From assembly GCF_037975245.1 (NCBI RefSeq), contig NC_092563.1, positions 9,760,001-9,780,000 of the forward strand: 20,000 bases of DNA, written 5' to 3'. Of this stretch, positions 1 to 8,941 are shown piece after piece; position 1 is the first letter of the stretch; each line of letters starts with the position of its first letter. The notes under the pieces were generated by a model. That model was not told the DNA's origin and did no database searches. It saw nothing but the letters and a program-made list of their open reading frames with translations. Origin of the DNA: Apostichopus japonicus (lineage: Eukaryota; Echinodermata; Holothuroidea; Aspidochirotida; Stichopodidae). Made by a program: the position numbers and the translations under genes.

Positions 1-515
1 TAAATGGCAACTACGGCAAATCACAAGCTCTTAAACCCCTCCCCCATATCAGTCACGCAATAAATGTCCCCGATTTCCGTCACGAAAATATGGTCACCTT
101 AATTAGTCTGTAATAGGGCGTGAAATTCGTCGATAAGTTCGCAGACAGTCATCAGAATAGGCGAATTAACCTTCGCTAGACTGTGTGAGTGAGCCCTAGA
201 AAGTGCAAAAGAAGGGCCCGAAGGGGGAATGATAACATATTTTGTTGATTGGGGGGGTGGTTACACTCCCAGGCAAGTCAGATATCATGCTGATTATCTT
301 TGAATACTGACAGAAAGAGCATAGTCTATTCAGATTTTTAAAGAGAATTATCGATGACTTTTTCAGTGATATGTTTTATCGTTATTAATACCTATGTGGA
401 AATAACATAAAACGTCAGCTAACTAGAGTGACCATCTGTACCCTACATTGCTGACACAATACCCGATTTGCCACAGTTTGTCATGCAGACTGTTTGGTAT
501 GTCTTTTGTACTAGC
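1..515. other. Non-coding left edge, no exon recognised
   Basis: No cysteine-rich exon, CAP exon or clear repeat family was recognised here. Since gene A continues to the left (its EGF exon at 904 has an upstream acceptor), this stretch is probably an intron of gene A. That is inference. Confidence 0.5.
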
Positions 516-519
516 TTAG

Positions 520-594
520 TCTGCCCCACCAATCAGACCCTTCGCCCCCCCCCCCCCCTTTGCCCCCCCCCGATGGAAAAGTCTGGCTACGCCA

Positions 595-597
<3 letters not shown>
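520..597 (-). mobile_element. Terminal fragment of a short DNA element with CAGTGGCGTAGCCAG end
   Basis: On the minus strand the block opens with CAGTGGCGTAGCCAG (583-597), followed by a short spacer and a long G-rich run (the C runs at 545-571 on the plus strand). The same CAG-x-GGCG start followed by G-rich DNA occurs at 3791 and 6784. Such ends are widespread in metazoan non-autonomous DNA transposons, often placed near hAT elements. The family assignment is from memory and uncertain, and only one end is visible. Confidence 0.5.
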
Positions 598-630
<33 letters not shown>

Positions 631-648
631 CATGTATATATATATATG
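598..648. repeat. TA microsatellite
   Basis: An interrupted (TA)n tract directly left of a Penelope-type terminal copy. All three Penelope-related blocks in the window touch TA tracts. Confidence 0.9.
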
Positions 649-654
649 ATGATA

Positions 655-790
655 CTAGATGAGACTAGTGGAACACTAGTAGTTGTAACTCGGAGTTTCA
701 CGCGTTATAGCGATCTTCAGACAACTCTGATATTCCGCTCTGTCCAATGGACATAGAGCACTCTGCGCCAAGATAGACGCCAACCTACTC
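655..790 (-). mobile_element. Penelope-type terminal repeat remnant, copy 1
   Basis: The part at about 655-727 matches, in reverse complement, the block at 8208-8288, with fewer than ten differences over about 70 bases. Both contain ACTAGTGGAACACTAGTAGT and a CTGANGA...GAAAC core: here, on the minus strand, CTGAAGA at 714-720 and GAAAC at 695-699. The block lies between TA tracts. Penelope-like elements have terminal pseudo-LTRs with hammerhead-like cores. Assignment to Penelope rests on this core and on resemblance to such repeats, not on a linked reverse transcriptase. Confidence 0.5.
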
Positions 791-798
791 TATATATA

Positions 799-861
<63 letters not shown>
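791..861. repeat. TA microsatellite
   Basis: (TA)n tract with one TTTA interruption, ending about 40 bases before the EGF exon acceptor of gene A. It forms the right flank of the Penelope-type copy at 655-790. Confidence 0.9.
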
Positions 862-864
<3 letters not shown>

Positions 865-903
865 TGTTATGATTCCTTTTTCTTTTATTAACTTAATTCG
901 CAG

Positions 904-996
904 AGTGTAATCTGGATTGCCAGAACTGTGGAACCCTTGACCAAATCAAATGCAAGTGCGCATGTCCCTCCGGTTTCTATGGACCTGCATGCGAGA
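904..996 (+). CDS. Gene A, EGF-like exon (partial gene, 5' part off window)
   Basis: The exon follows a T-rich tract and CAG acceptor (901-903) and ends at A|GTAAGT (donor at 997). It is 93 bases, phase 1 at both ends, the usual arrangement of shuffled EGF modules. Read from the split first codon it gives about 31 residues with seven cysteines, in the pattern C-x3-C-x2-C, then C-x-C-x-C-P-S-G-F-Y-G-P-A-C-E. The closing C-P-x-G-F-x-G-x-x-C is diagnostic of the EGF fold. The reading frame joins exactly to the ShK exon at 2415. EGF followed by ShK at the C-terminus is seen in secreted CAP or astacin-like proteins of invertebrates, so extracellular location is expected. Which catalytic or binding domain precedes it cannot be seen. 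No other exon was found in 1-900. The tandem CAP exons downstream make a CAP protein the best guess. Confidence 0.75.
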
Positions 997-2414
<1,418 letters not shown>

Positions 2415-2534
2415 GCGAGTGTCGGGATACCGACGCGTATTGTGGAGCTAACCCTGGCTATCCTTCCTATTGGTGCAACGATGAAAGACATAGTTTTGTA
2501 AAGGAAAAATGCCCAGCGATGTGCGGTGTCTGCG
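2415..2534 (+). CDS. Gene A, ShK/ShKT-domain exon
   Basis: Acceptor TTCTCAG ends at 2414 and the donor G|GTGAGT starts at 2535. The exon is 120 bases, phase 1-1, and in frame with both neighbours (split Ser and Glu codons). It encodes about 40 residues beginning E-C-R-D and ending C-P-A-M-C-G-V-C-G. The six cysteines follow the ShKT pattern C-x(6)-C-x(n)-W-C-x(n)-K-C-x3-C-x2-C. ShK modules are small disulfide-rich domains, named after a sea anemone peptide but common in ordinary secreted enzymes and adhesion proteins, where they act as accessory modules. There is no reason to call this one a toxin. The near-universal Lys-Tyr pair of channel blockers is not evident. The domain lies directly before the protein end. 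Confidence 0.82.
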
Positions 2535-2709
2535 GTGAGTATAGTATTGTAATCTATCGTGTAAGACATAGAGTTAACAAATAGTTTCATATTGTGACTT
2601 GAGTCATCGTTTACCCTATGTCATAACTACGATTAGTTATTAGCACCATCACATACTGTTCATTGATTCTTGTCATTTATTTACTCTCCTTTTATGGTTT
2701 GTCTTACAG

Positions 2710-2741
2710 AGGCCGGGAATGGACGTCGTCCAAGATGCTGA
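2710..2741 (+). CDS. Gene A, last coding exon and stop
   Basis: Acceptor CTTACAG (2703-2709) is followed by AG, completing a Glu codon with the G at 2534. The frame then reads A-G-N-G-R-R-P-R-C and stops at TGA 2739-2741. The ten-residue tail is basic (R-R-x-R) and ends in a cysteine right before the stop, an odd cysteine not accounted for by the ShK pattern. It could be unpaired or form an intermolecular disulfide. The exon call depends on splice sites and frame agreement, not on homology, but both match cleanly. Confidence 0.65.
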
Positions 2742-2768
2742 AACTTGTTACAAACACATGAATATCCC

Positions 2769-2774
2769 ATTAAA
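2769..2774 (+). terminator. Candidate poly(A) signal of gene A (ATTAAA)
   Basis: ATTAAA, the commonest variant of AATAAA, lies 28 bases after the stop codon. A cleavage site would be expected around 2785-2800. A very short 3' UTR would follow. Confidence 0.45.
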
Positions 2775-2793
2775 TATACATCATCAGTAGTTA

Positions 2794-3228
2794 GATTTTG
2801 GGATGAGTGGGAAAATATATACGTCAAATCTCTTTAGTGAAATATCATCATGTCATTGTGACTTGTGTAACCAACGCGTACTAACATATATAGACTGAAG
2901 GTAGAGGCATGTGACTTCACAAGTTAATCCTAAAAAGTAAAGTTCTGTTAAATTATCAGTAAGATGAAGTATGCATTTGACACCTTATAATGATTTTATT
3001 GTTTAGGTAATTGTTTTATTGTCCTTAGTTTAAAGGGTACCAGTAGTACTATGACCGTTTGGCCGTCAGTGACAGAACGTCACGTAAAATGTGAACCACT
3101 TGAGCAGACGCACTAATTCCCGAAAGGATTGCGACAGTGGTATATATATAAATATATATTGTATCTCACTCGAGATCCAGCCTTTCTCTAAATGCAGCAT
3201 AGTTGTTTAACAGTTTTTCCGTTATTCC

Positions 3229-3229
<1 letters not shown>
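2794..3229. other. Intergenic, no gene recognised
   Basis: AT-rich sequence after the presumed end of gene A, with a short TA run near 3140-3160. No coding or repeat family was recognised. Confidence 0.5.

Positions 3230-3302
<73 letters not shown>
3230..3302. repeat. TA microsatellite
   Basis: About 36 TA units after an AAATATA lead. No retroelement end was recognised on either side, unlike the other long TA tracts here. Confidence 0.95.
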
Positions 3303-3305
<3 letters not shown>

Positions 3306-3582
3306 TGACTAGTATAGCCTATATAATATTCGAAGTCGAATAAATTAAACAGTCAAGATGTGTCTGAGTGTCATCATGTTACCGCTCCGACTGTTTAACT
3401 TTTAGAACGTGTCACAAGCAATCGATGATTAATAAAATTCCTCTTTCAATGTGAAATAAATTGATTTGATTCGAAAAAAAAAAAATATCATTGTTTTTTC
3501 TCTCGTTATTGTGGGTCCAATTGGAGATACCAAGCCAACCTTCAGCTTCAGCTGATACAACAGAAATCTTTGTAAAGGAATG

Positions 3583-3640
3583 ACTCCCGCCTCCCTTCCC
3601 CCACCACCCCCCCACCCCCTCCTCCCCACTCCCCAAAAAG
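3583..3640 (-). repeat. C-rich block, possible G-quadruplex on the minus strand
   Basis: The plus strand carries more than six runs of three or more C separated by one to three bases (CCCGCCTCCCTTCCCCC, then CCCCCCC and CCCCC runs). The minus strand therefore satisfies the usual G3-loop pattern. The low-complexity open frames across it look spurious. Confidence 0.6.
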
Positions 3641-3790
3641 CTAAGCAAGGTGATCACGTTCCGTTAGGGAGATGCAAGATTGTGGAGATATTACAGAAAT
3701 CTCAGTCAGCGTCTCTCATTGGCCCTATATAGCCGTGTATGGTGTGTTAAAGATGGTGCTTCCTCTTGATGGTTTTACACCAGTCCCAGA

Positions 3791-4030
3791 CAGTGGCGTA
3801 GATAGGATATTTTTAGTGGGGCTGGCGCTGGGGGGGGGCTTGACCATTTCCTGGGAGGGCGTCTTGTTACTATCTAAGCGAAGCGCCAACATTGGTTGGC
3901 TCGCAGCGTAGCGGAAATTTTTAGCTAAAAAAATGCCTCCTAGATCGTTGGAAATGACACTTCCCAGGCCTTGTAAGCTGCTCTAAAGTTTTCTCAACAT
4001 CCTTTATTTTGAGATCCCATGTCTTGATAT
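3791..4030 (+). mobile_element. Short DNA-element remnant with CAGTGGCGTAGATAGG start
   Basis: Begins CAGTGGCGTAGATAGG (3791-3806), then a G-rich run at about 3830. Further on, GCGGAAATTTTTAG (about 3910) and TGGAAATGACACTTCCC (about 3948) resemble the interior of the same kind of short element. The right boundary is a guess, since no matching inverted end was found. Confidence 0.45.
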
Positions 4031-4257
4031 GGTCATCAAATAGTTTATTGAAATAGAAAAAAATCAGTCTGGTAAGTTACTTTGAAATATCATGACATAT
4101 CTTTTGTGAGTTTGACACCGGCATTGACATTTTTCGACAAATCTGCAAATTGCGCGTGGAAGATAAGGAAAGATTGACTGGGCTTCCAGTCAAGTAACAT
4201 ACTGAAATGACCGAACTATGTGTCAAACTGACATCAGATATTGAGTCTGAAGTATGA

Positions 4258-4340
4258 TTATGGTGATAGAATGATTGGCCGGTAGTTCTCAGCGATAGTA
4301 TTGTCTCCTTTTGAAAACTTGTTTTTTAGCAGTTTAAATA
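4258..4340 (-). pseudogene. Short reverse-transcriptase scrap of a LINE (uncertain)
   Basis: On the minus strand a frame reads F-S-K-G-D-N-T-I-A-E-N-Y-R-P-I. This matches the F-K-K-G-D...N-Y-R-P-I-S-L-L-P block that starts the RT domain of CR1/L2-like and Jockey-like LINEs. A stop follows soon after, and no further RT motif was found between 3950 and 4258. It is either a tiny decayed fragment or a coincidence. Confidence 0.35.
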
Positions 4341-6022
4341 GCATAAGGGTACGTCCAAGAAGTGAAAACCCGATAGAAAATGTAACAGAGTATCGAGGCA
4401 ATGACGCGAGCAATGCTGTGAGAAACCTGTATGATGTCACCTTTTTTTACCTTTTAACATCTTCTTTGGCATTCCAGTACCTGGAAACCACCTTTCTATT
4501 GTGACGTCACCGTCCATTTAAACAAACAAAAAACAAAGGCAAAGTTTGCCCGCACAGTCGAACACACAGATTCAGTAGTAAATATTATGTGTGTTGTAGT
4601 CATGTAGAGCAGGCATTATATATAATTCGACGGTCTTTAACATGCGTTTTCAGTACAGTGCGACTCCCGTAGATGTCTTCTCGGCATATGCGCTATGTCA
4701 CGTCAGGTTTTTCAGCAACTATACACTACTGCCGGTCCGCGGTCGAAGGGTCATTCATGAGTGGTCATCATGGAGATTCGAGACATTCAGACCAATGATA
4801 TATTTTTCGAACATGTAATTTTTTTCGACACCCAAAATCCCAGTGGGAGGGCGACTGGGGCGCCAAGCTTTCATGAGGGCTGTCGCCGTATAGGTGTTCT
4901 CATTTCCCCAATACATTCCACAAATGCCCCAAATCACCTTCAGTCTTTCTCAAGTATACTCAATTAGGAATTTATGACACACCCTCTTAGATCCAAACCT
5001 ATAGTAATAGCAATAAAAAAAATAATTTCAGACGGTCTTTTATGAACTCAAAACTTCCCGACCATGAAATTGCTCAATTTTTGGGTGAATTTACATTACT
5101 GTATGGTTAACAAAAGCACACAAAGGAGACATCTGTTAAGCTTATTGAATTCGGAGTGTTATTATACGTATTTCTAAATTCAAACAGGATCCGGCAACAT
5201 AAAATCGCTTTCAATCCTAACTCACGCCGAACCCTATTTATGAATTGTGCTGTTCTATGTCTGTAGGCCTGTACTCTAAAAAGGTCGTTTCCCAATAGCG
5301 CCATCTACTGGTAGTAGTGACTTAGTATTTCTATCTGCTGTTAATATTTCAAGTCATACTGGCCAAACCTCAAATGGAATCTTAACTGGGTATAATCCAT
5401 TTAGATTCTATGACATTTTCGGTGTTCAGACAGCTTTCTAGTATATTGAAAGCTAATTAAACGCAGTTTGCAACTCGGAGATTTCAAATTCTGAAAGCAG
5501 GTTTATTTTCCCTGATTAAATTCAACTTAAAATAGTGACTATGGGAGCAAATCATCAAACGTGCTTGGATTTGGTACTGATCCTACTTATGAAGCGATTT
5601 AGTTATGCGTGTCGAGTAAGCCGTCCAATAGAACTTATCATGGCATGATAATAACCAGGTGGTTAACTGAAGAAAGCCTTCTTTCTTCATCTTGCACTAC
5701 ACGGGTTTCCATATGATTAATGGACATATTTCTAAATAGTCCAGCTACTTCGAAGTATGGACCTGTGATAGGTTACGCCACAAGATGAAAACGATAGTGT
5801 TTGAGTCTGCCTGCAAAATATCAAGCTTGTGCCTAATAATGTCGTGAGTGATTTCACACGATTGCAGAAATGTTGGCGTCGCCCATACACTTTAAATGTT
5901 AGAATTAATCAAGAAGCTTTCAAATGATTAAAAAGTTTGTTCTTCAGTTTGATAAGTGAAACTTGGCATGATATTGTAATGAACTCAGCGTCGTGTGTGA
6001 AGGAGGGGAAATATGGGCTCAG
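4341..6022. other. Long non-coding stretch without recognised genes
   Basis: Small open frames here show no domain, and no splice-linked coding exon was seen. Single items inside are a CRE-like palindrome at 4502-4509 and a CTCF-consensus-like word at 5298-5311. Confidence 0.45.
5298..5311 (-). promoter_or_regulatory. CTCF-consensus-like site
   Basis: The minus strand reads CCAGTAGATGGCGC, which fits every position of the vertebrate core CCASYAGRKGGCRS. CTCF exists in echinoderms and most bilaterians. The word also occurs inside some dispersed repeats, so binding is only a possibility. It lies between gene A and exon B. Confidence 0.3.
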
Positions 6023-6050
6023 GACACCCTTAGCAGGATCCAAGGGTGTC
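6023..6050. other. Nine-base-pair hairpin
   Basis: GACACCCTT (6023-6031) and AAGGGTGTC (6042-6050) are perfect inverted repeats around a ten-base loop. No associated element was recognised. Confidence 0.7.
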
Positions 6051-6177
6051 AGGCCGTAATCAACTTCACACAGAAAGCATTTATTAGCATAACCTTGCGT
6101 TGAGACCTAATATATGGTCTAACGATGCTTCAGAATGTATTATTTGACCTCTAAACTTTCTCTTGTTTTCTTTCTAG

Positions 6178-6267
6178 TGTGGGATCCCTTCAAAGTGTTA
6201 TGACTGTACAGAGTGCATCCCCGGTACTTTGAATCTGACAATTACACAGAATAACCACTCTTTATAG
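6178..6267 (+). other. Candidate cysteine-rich terminal exon (weak)
   Basis: A good acceptor (pyrimidine-rich tract and CTAG ending at 6177) precedes a frame reading C-G-I-P-S-K-C-Y-D-C-T-E-C-I-P-G-T-L. It has four cysteines in the first thirteen residues and stops at 6265-6267. It does not match the EGF exon of gene A, and no partner exon was found. Chance is a serious alternative. Confidence 0.2.
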
Positions 6268-6369
6268 GCAAGCCAAGCCGTAAAAAGAAATGAATGTGTA
6301 TAGCAAGTGGTATGACAGATATATAGTAAATAAATGAAGAATAACACACCAGAAAAATTCCACTTCACG

Positions 6370-6435
6370 ACCGGTTTCGTCCTTTTGGGACTCATCAGGC
6401 GAAGGTAGGAATCGAGTGTTACCCCGTAGACTGGT
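6370..6435 (-). ncRNA. Type I hammerhead-ribozyme-like motif
   Basis: The minus strand has the conserved core CTGATGA (6392-6398). Stem II follows as GTCC-loop-GGAC (6379-6391), then GAAA (6375-6378). Stem III pairs ACCAGT (6430-6435) with ACCGGT (6370-6375) with one A-C mismatch, placing the cleavage site after the C at 6429 (G on the plus strand). Stem I is imperfect: about five pairs (CGGGG with CTTCG, two of them G-U) plus a possible two more after a bulge, with the two innermost positions unpaired. Type I hammerheads with short stem III are known from terminal repeats of Penelope-like elements and related retrozymes. Here no RT is linked. The stem defects may mean it is no longer active. 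Confidence 0.6.
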
Positions 6436-6783
6436 GCGGCTTTCTTGAAGATCTCCTTCAAGGGCTGGGTGCATGAGCATCTTATTAAATCTGCCTGATG
6501 CTTATCTGAACCATTCACTTCAGTAGTTCCTGAGCTGCTGTGAACCACTGATTGGCCCATATTTCTCTTTTATTGCCTCACAGCCTATATTAGCTCTTGA
6601 CTTACGTCAATCTTAATGGGCTATTGTTCACTCTAGCTTTTATAAAAAAAAAATATATATATATATAAACAAAACATAGGAATTCTTATTGGATTCGTTA
6701 AACATAGGATATTTGTAACCATTTTACTGCTTTATCAACAGCACGACAATCAAATCTTCATCAAGATAGTTCCTTTGCATAAT

Positions 6784-6960
6784 CAGAGGCGGATCCAGGA
6801 TTTTAAAAAGGGGGGAGTGTGTCAAATGGGGTCGGTGTAAGTGACTCCTATATAAGAGGAGGCTGGTTCCTCCGCCGGAAATAACTAACACTTTAGACGT
6901 CAAATGGTGCTTTAGGATGCATATTTTAGGTTATGAATTAGGTTAAATTATTTACGTCTA
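6784..6960 (+). mobile_element. Short DNA-element remnant with CAGAGGCGGATCCAGG start
   Basis: Begins CAGAGGCGGATCCAGG (6784-6799), then a G run, then TTCCTCCGCCGGAAAT (about 6868), which resembles the GGAAATTT interior of the element at 3791. The start word is typical of widespread non-autonomous DNA elements. The right end was not identified. Confidence 0.45.
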
Positions 6961-7082
6961 TAGACGCAAGGTAATTGTTACCCAATAACTACTATTATTT
7001 TTATTCAACAACGAAATTTATGTCTTTGCATGCACTAAGCATAATAAATTACTTTATGTTGTAGGTTTATACATATGCCTAA

Positions 7083-7151
7083 GCTTAGGAACATCTACCC
7101 CTCACTTTGAAATTAGGGTGACCATGCTTAGGAACATCTACCCCTCACTTT
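7083..7151 (+). repeat. Two-copy tandem repeat, 43-base period
   Basis: The 26-base word starting GCTTAGGAACATCTACCCCT occurs at 7083-7108 and again at 7126-7151 with no mismatch. Confidence 0.95.
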
Positions 7152-7797
7152 AAAATAGAGGGAACATATATACGCTGCTGTACTTCACTTTTGTCTTGTT
7201 ACTAGGGTCCATATCTGAGGATATAAAAGAGGAAATTTAGACATAAAACAGTAAAAAGTTTCGTGTAAAAAGTCAAATATTTCGGTGAAAGTGTGTCAAC
7301 GTTTTGGGATAAAGTCATACATACTATAACCTTTTAGTTCAAAGAAGGTATGAAAAGCTCAAAGGCTATACAAAAAGTCAAAATGTCGAAATTCGAAAGG
7401 GGAAAATGACAAATATATTGGAAGGTTGGAATCAAACATTTGAAAAAAATCATCCTTTTGGTCAACCGCAGCATCTACAAACCCCTGAGGAAGATCACAA
7501 GTCATGCCAGTTTTCTACCTCTCTTCGTGAAACTTCTTACACCGCAGTGACTTTGTGATATGAAATCCTTTATTTAATATTGCCTATATCATATTTTGAT
7601 GGTTAGGGCTACCTTCCACTGGCTCAGTGTACAAAAGAAATCAGCGAAGCCTAATATGTGGTAGGTATTCCTATCCGCCTCTGCTCCACCTAACGTTCAA
7701 TGAGTATCAAAGTTGTAATATCGAAATTAAATATACAGATAATAATATCCTGCATTCTTCAGTCATTATAGACCTCAGAGAATCCTCTACACATCGA

Positions 7798-7994
7798 TAT
7801 ACATTATTAAACATCATGTGTAGTATCTGTTCCCTTAGGGAATGGTGATACACACCTGACGATGATCACACAGTCACAGTCCCGATGCAAGGGGACTGGG
7901 GCTGAGAGCGGATCAGTCGTTTGGTAGTTTGGTTTTCGTGCCCAGGTTCTTTCCTGGGTGACTTTTTCTTAAAAAGTATACATTATTAAACATC
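7798..7994 (+). mobile_element. SINE-like insertion flanked by an 18-base target-site duplication
   Basis: TATACATTATTAAACATC occurs exactly at 7798-7815 and 7977-7994, flanking a 161-base insert (7816-7976). The insert has two perfect hairpins: CAGTCCC/GGGACTG (7877-7883 with 7892-7898) and CCCAGG/CCTGGG (7941-7946 with 7953-7958). It ends GACTTTTTCTTAAAAAG. A long exact duplication, small size and a hairpin near the 3' end fit a SINE or a 5'-truncated LINE moved by LINE machinery. No A/B-box promoter was recognised, so the class is open. Confidence 0.7.
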
Positions 7995-8207
7995 TCATCT
8001 CATCAGGATGCTTCGATGAACAATGTTTATCCATGATTTGATACAGACACATAGGTAGCTTCTCAACCTCCAAACTTTAAGTTCAATGTTAGAAATTAGT
8101 GTAACTAAGTCACAACAATAGAACGAGGACTTTGACAGAGGGGAAGTGCAACGATTTGAAGCTATTTAAATACTGTACGGCTGTCGCTCGTTTTTATATA
8201 TATATTG

Positions 8208-8287
8208 TCAGTTGTCTGATGATTGCTCAACGCGTGAAACTCTGAGTAACAACTACTAGTGTTCCACTAGTCTCAACTAGTCTCAAC

Positions 8288-8288
<1 letters not shown>
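8208..8288 (+). mobile_element. Penelope-type terminal repeat remnant, copy 2
   Basis: Inverted copy of the block at 655-727, sharing the CTGATGA (8216-8222)...GAAAC (8236-8240) core and the ACTAGTGTTCCACTAGT palindrome-like word. The TA tract starts immediately to the right. The stem between the two core boxes is only about three pairs, so it is a hammerhead-like relic at best. Confidence 0.5.
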
Positions 8289-8346
<58 letters not shown>

Positions 8347-8383
8347 TTATGGGCCTATATATATTTATGGGCCTATATATATA

Positions 8384-8417
<34 letters not shown>

Positions 8418-8430
8418 CCTATATATATAT
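8288..8430. repeat. TA microsatellite with GGGCCTATAT interruptions
   Basis: (TA)n interrupted by two TTTATGGGCCTA units and by ATAGGC/GGCCTA words that make local palindromes. It merges into the left arm of the inverted-repeat element at 8423. Confidence 0.9.
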
Positions 8431-8609
8431 AAATGAAAATCTTCCTTACCGGTTTCGAAACCTCTGGACATACAATCAGCGTCCATAGCCTAGTGGTTAG
8501 GGTGTCCGCGTACAGAGCGGAAGGCCCGTGGTTCGAATCCCGGTGGAGGCTGAAAGTTTTTTCACTGTTCTTGATTTTCCGACTCATTACGATTTTCATT
8601 TATATATAT
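8423..8609. mobile_element. Inverted-repeat element carrying a tRNA-like unit
   Basis: The arms at 8423-8441 and 8591-8609 are exact inverted complements (core AAATGAAAATC / GATTTTCATTT plus a TA stretch). Between them lie the 12-base palindrome GGTTTCGAAACC (8451-8462) and a tRNA-like sequence with Pol III signals. The whole is 187 bases and sits in TA microsatellite DNA. It could be a tRNA-derived SINE, a MITE that captured a tRNA-like unit, or a retrozyme-like relic. Confidence 0.55.
8479..8551 (+). tRNA. tRNA-like sequence, anticodon ACA, probably SINE head or tRNA pseudogene
   Basis: A 73-base cloverleaf can be laid out: acceptor GCGTCCA/TGGAGGC (one G-G mismatch), perfect anticodon stem TCCGC/GCGGA, and a seven-base loop with T33 and anticodon ACA at 8512-8514. 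The T loop is TTCGAAT. Box A (TAGCCTAGTGG, 8486-8496) and box B (GGTTCGAATCC, 8530-8540) match consensus exactly, and a T6 terminator lies at 8557-8562. Against a working tRNA, the T stem has two mismatches, the D stem is imperfect, position 32 is G, and ACA (Cys, codon TGT) is almost absent from eukaryotic tRNA sets. It is best read as a tRNA-derived element. Confidence 0.55.
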
Positions 8610-8645
8610 TCATTTGCCTTTGTCGTTTACCTCCATTGCATTAAC

Positions 8646-8650
8646 ATATA

Positions 8651-8710
<60 letters not shown>
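8646..8710. repeat. TA microsatellite
   Basis: (TA)n with one TATG interruption. It abuts the 3' end of the minus-strand Penelope-like element. Confidence 0.95.
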
Positions 8711-8713
<3 letters not shown>

Positions 8714-8941
8714 GTGGTCCATACTGATAATATAAAAGATAAACAAGCAAATATCTTTAACAACGACATACTGCTATATTTCGGAGTGGTCAGTGGTCAC
8801 CACTCCATCGTCAGGCAATTGTACAAGATCAATAAAATACAAGGGCTCATGTACATCCGAAGACGACAATAGTGAAAAGCATGAGTGAATTTGTAAACTA
8901 GGAATGATTAGAACAAACCAGCAATAGAAAGCAAGTAGGGA

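Noticed and set aside
2415-2534. A toxin gene, because of the ShK domain
   Set aside because: ShK is one module of a multidomain secreted protein here; nothing marks it as a channel-blocking peptide.
6198-6560. 120-codon minus-strand frame
   Set aside because: It runs through the hammerhead-like motif and its flanks; such terminal repeats are often open by chance and no protein family was recognised.
8479-8551. A functional tRNA-Cys(ACA) gene
   Set aside because: T and D stems are mismatched, ACA is nearly unused in eukaryotes, and the unit lies within an inverted-repeat element.
8273-8872. Small open frames rich in Tyr-Ile around the TA tracts
   Set aside because: Products of (TA)n translated as TAT-ATA codons.
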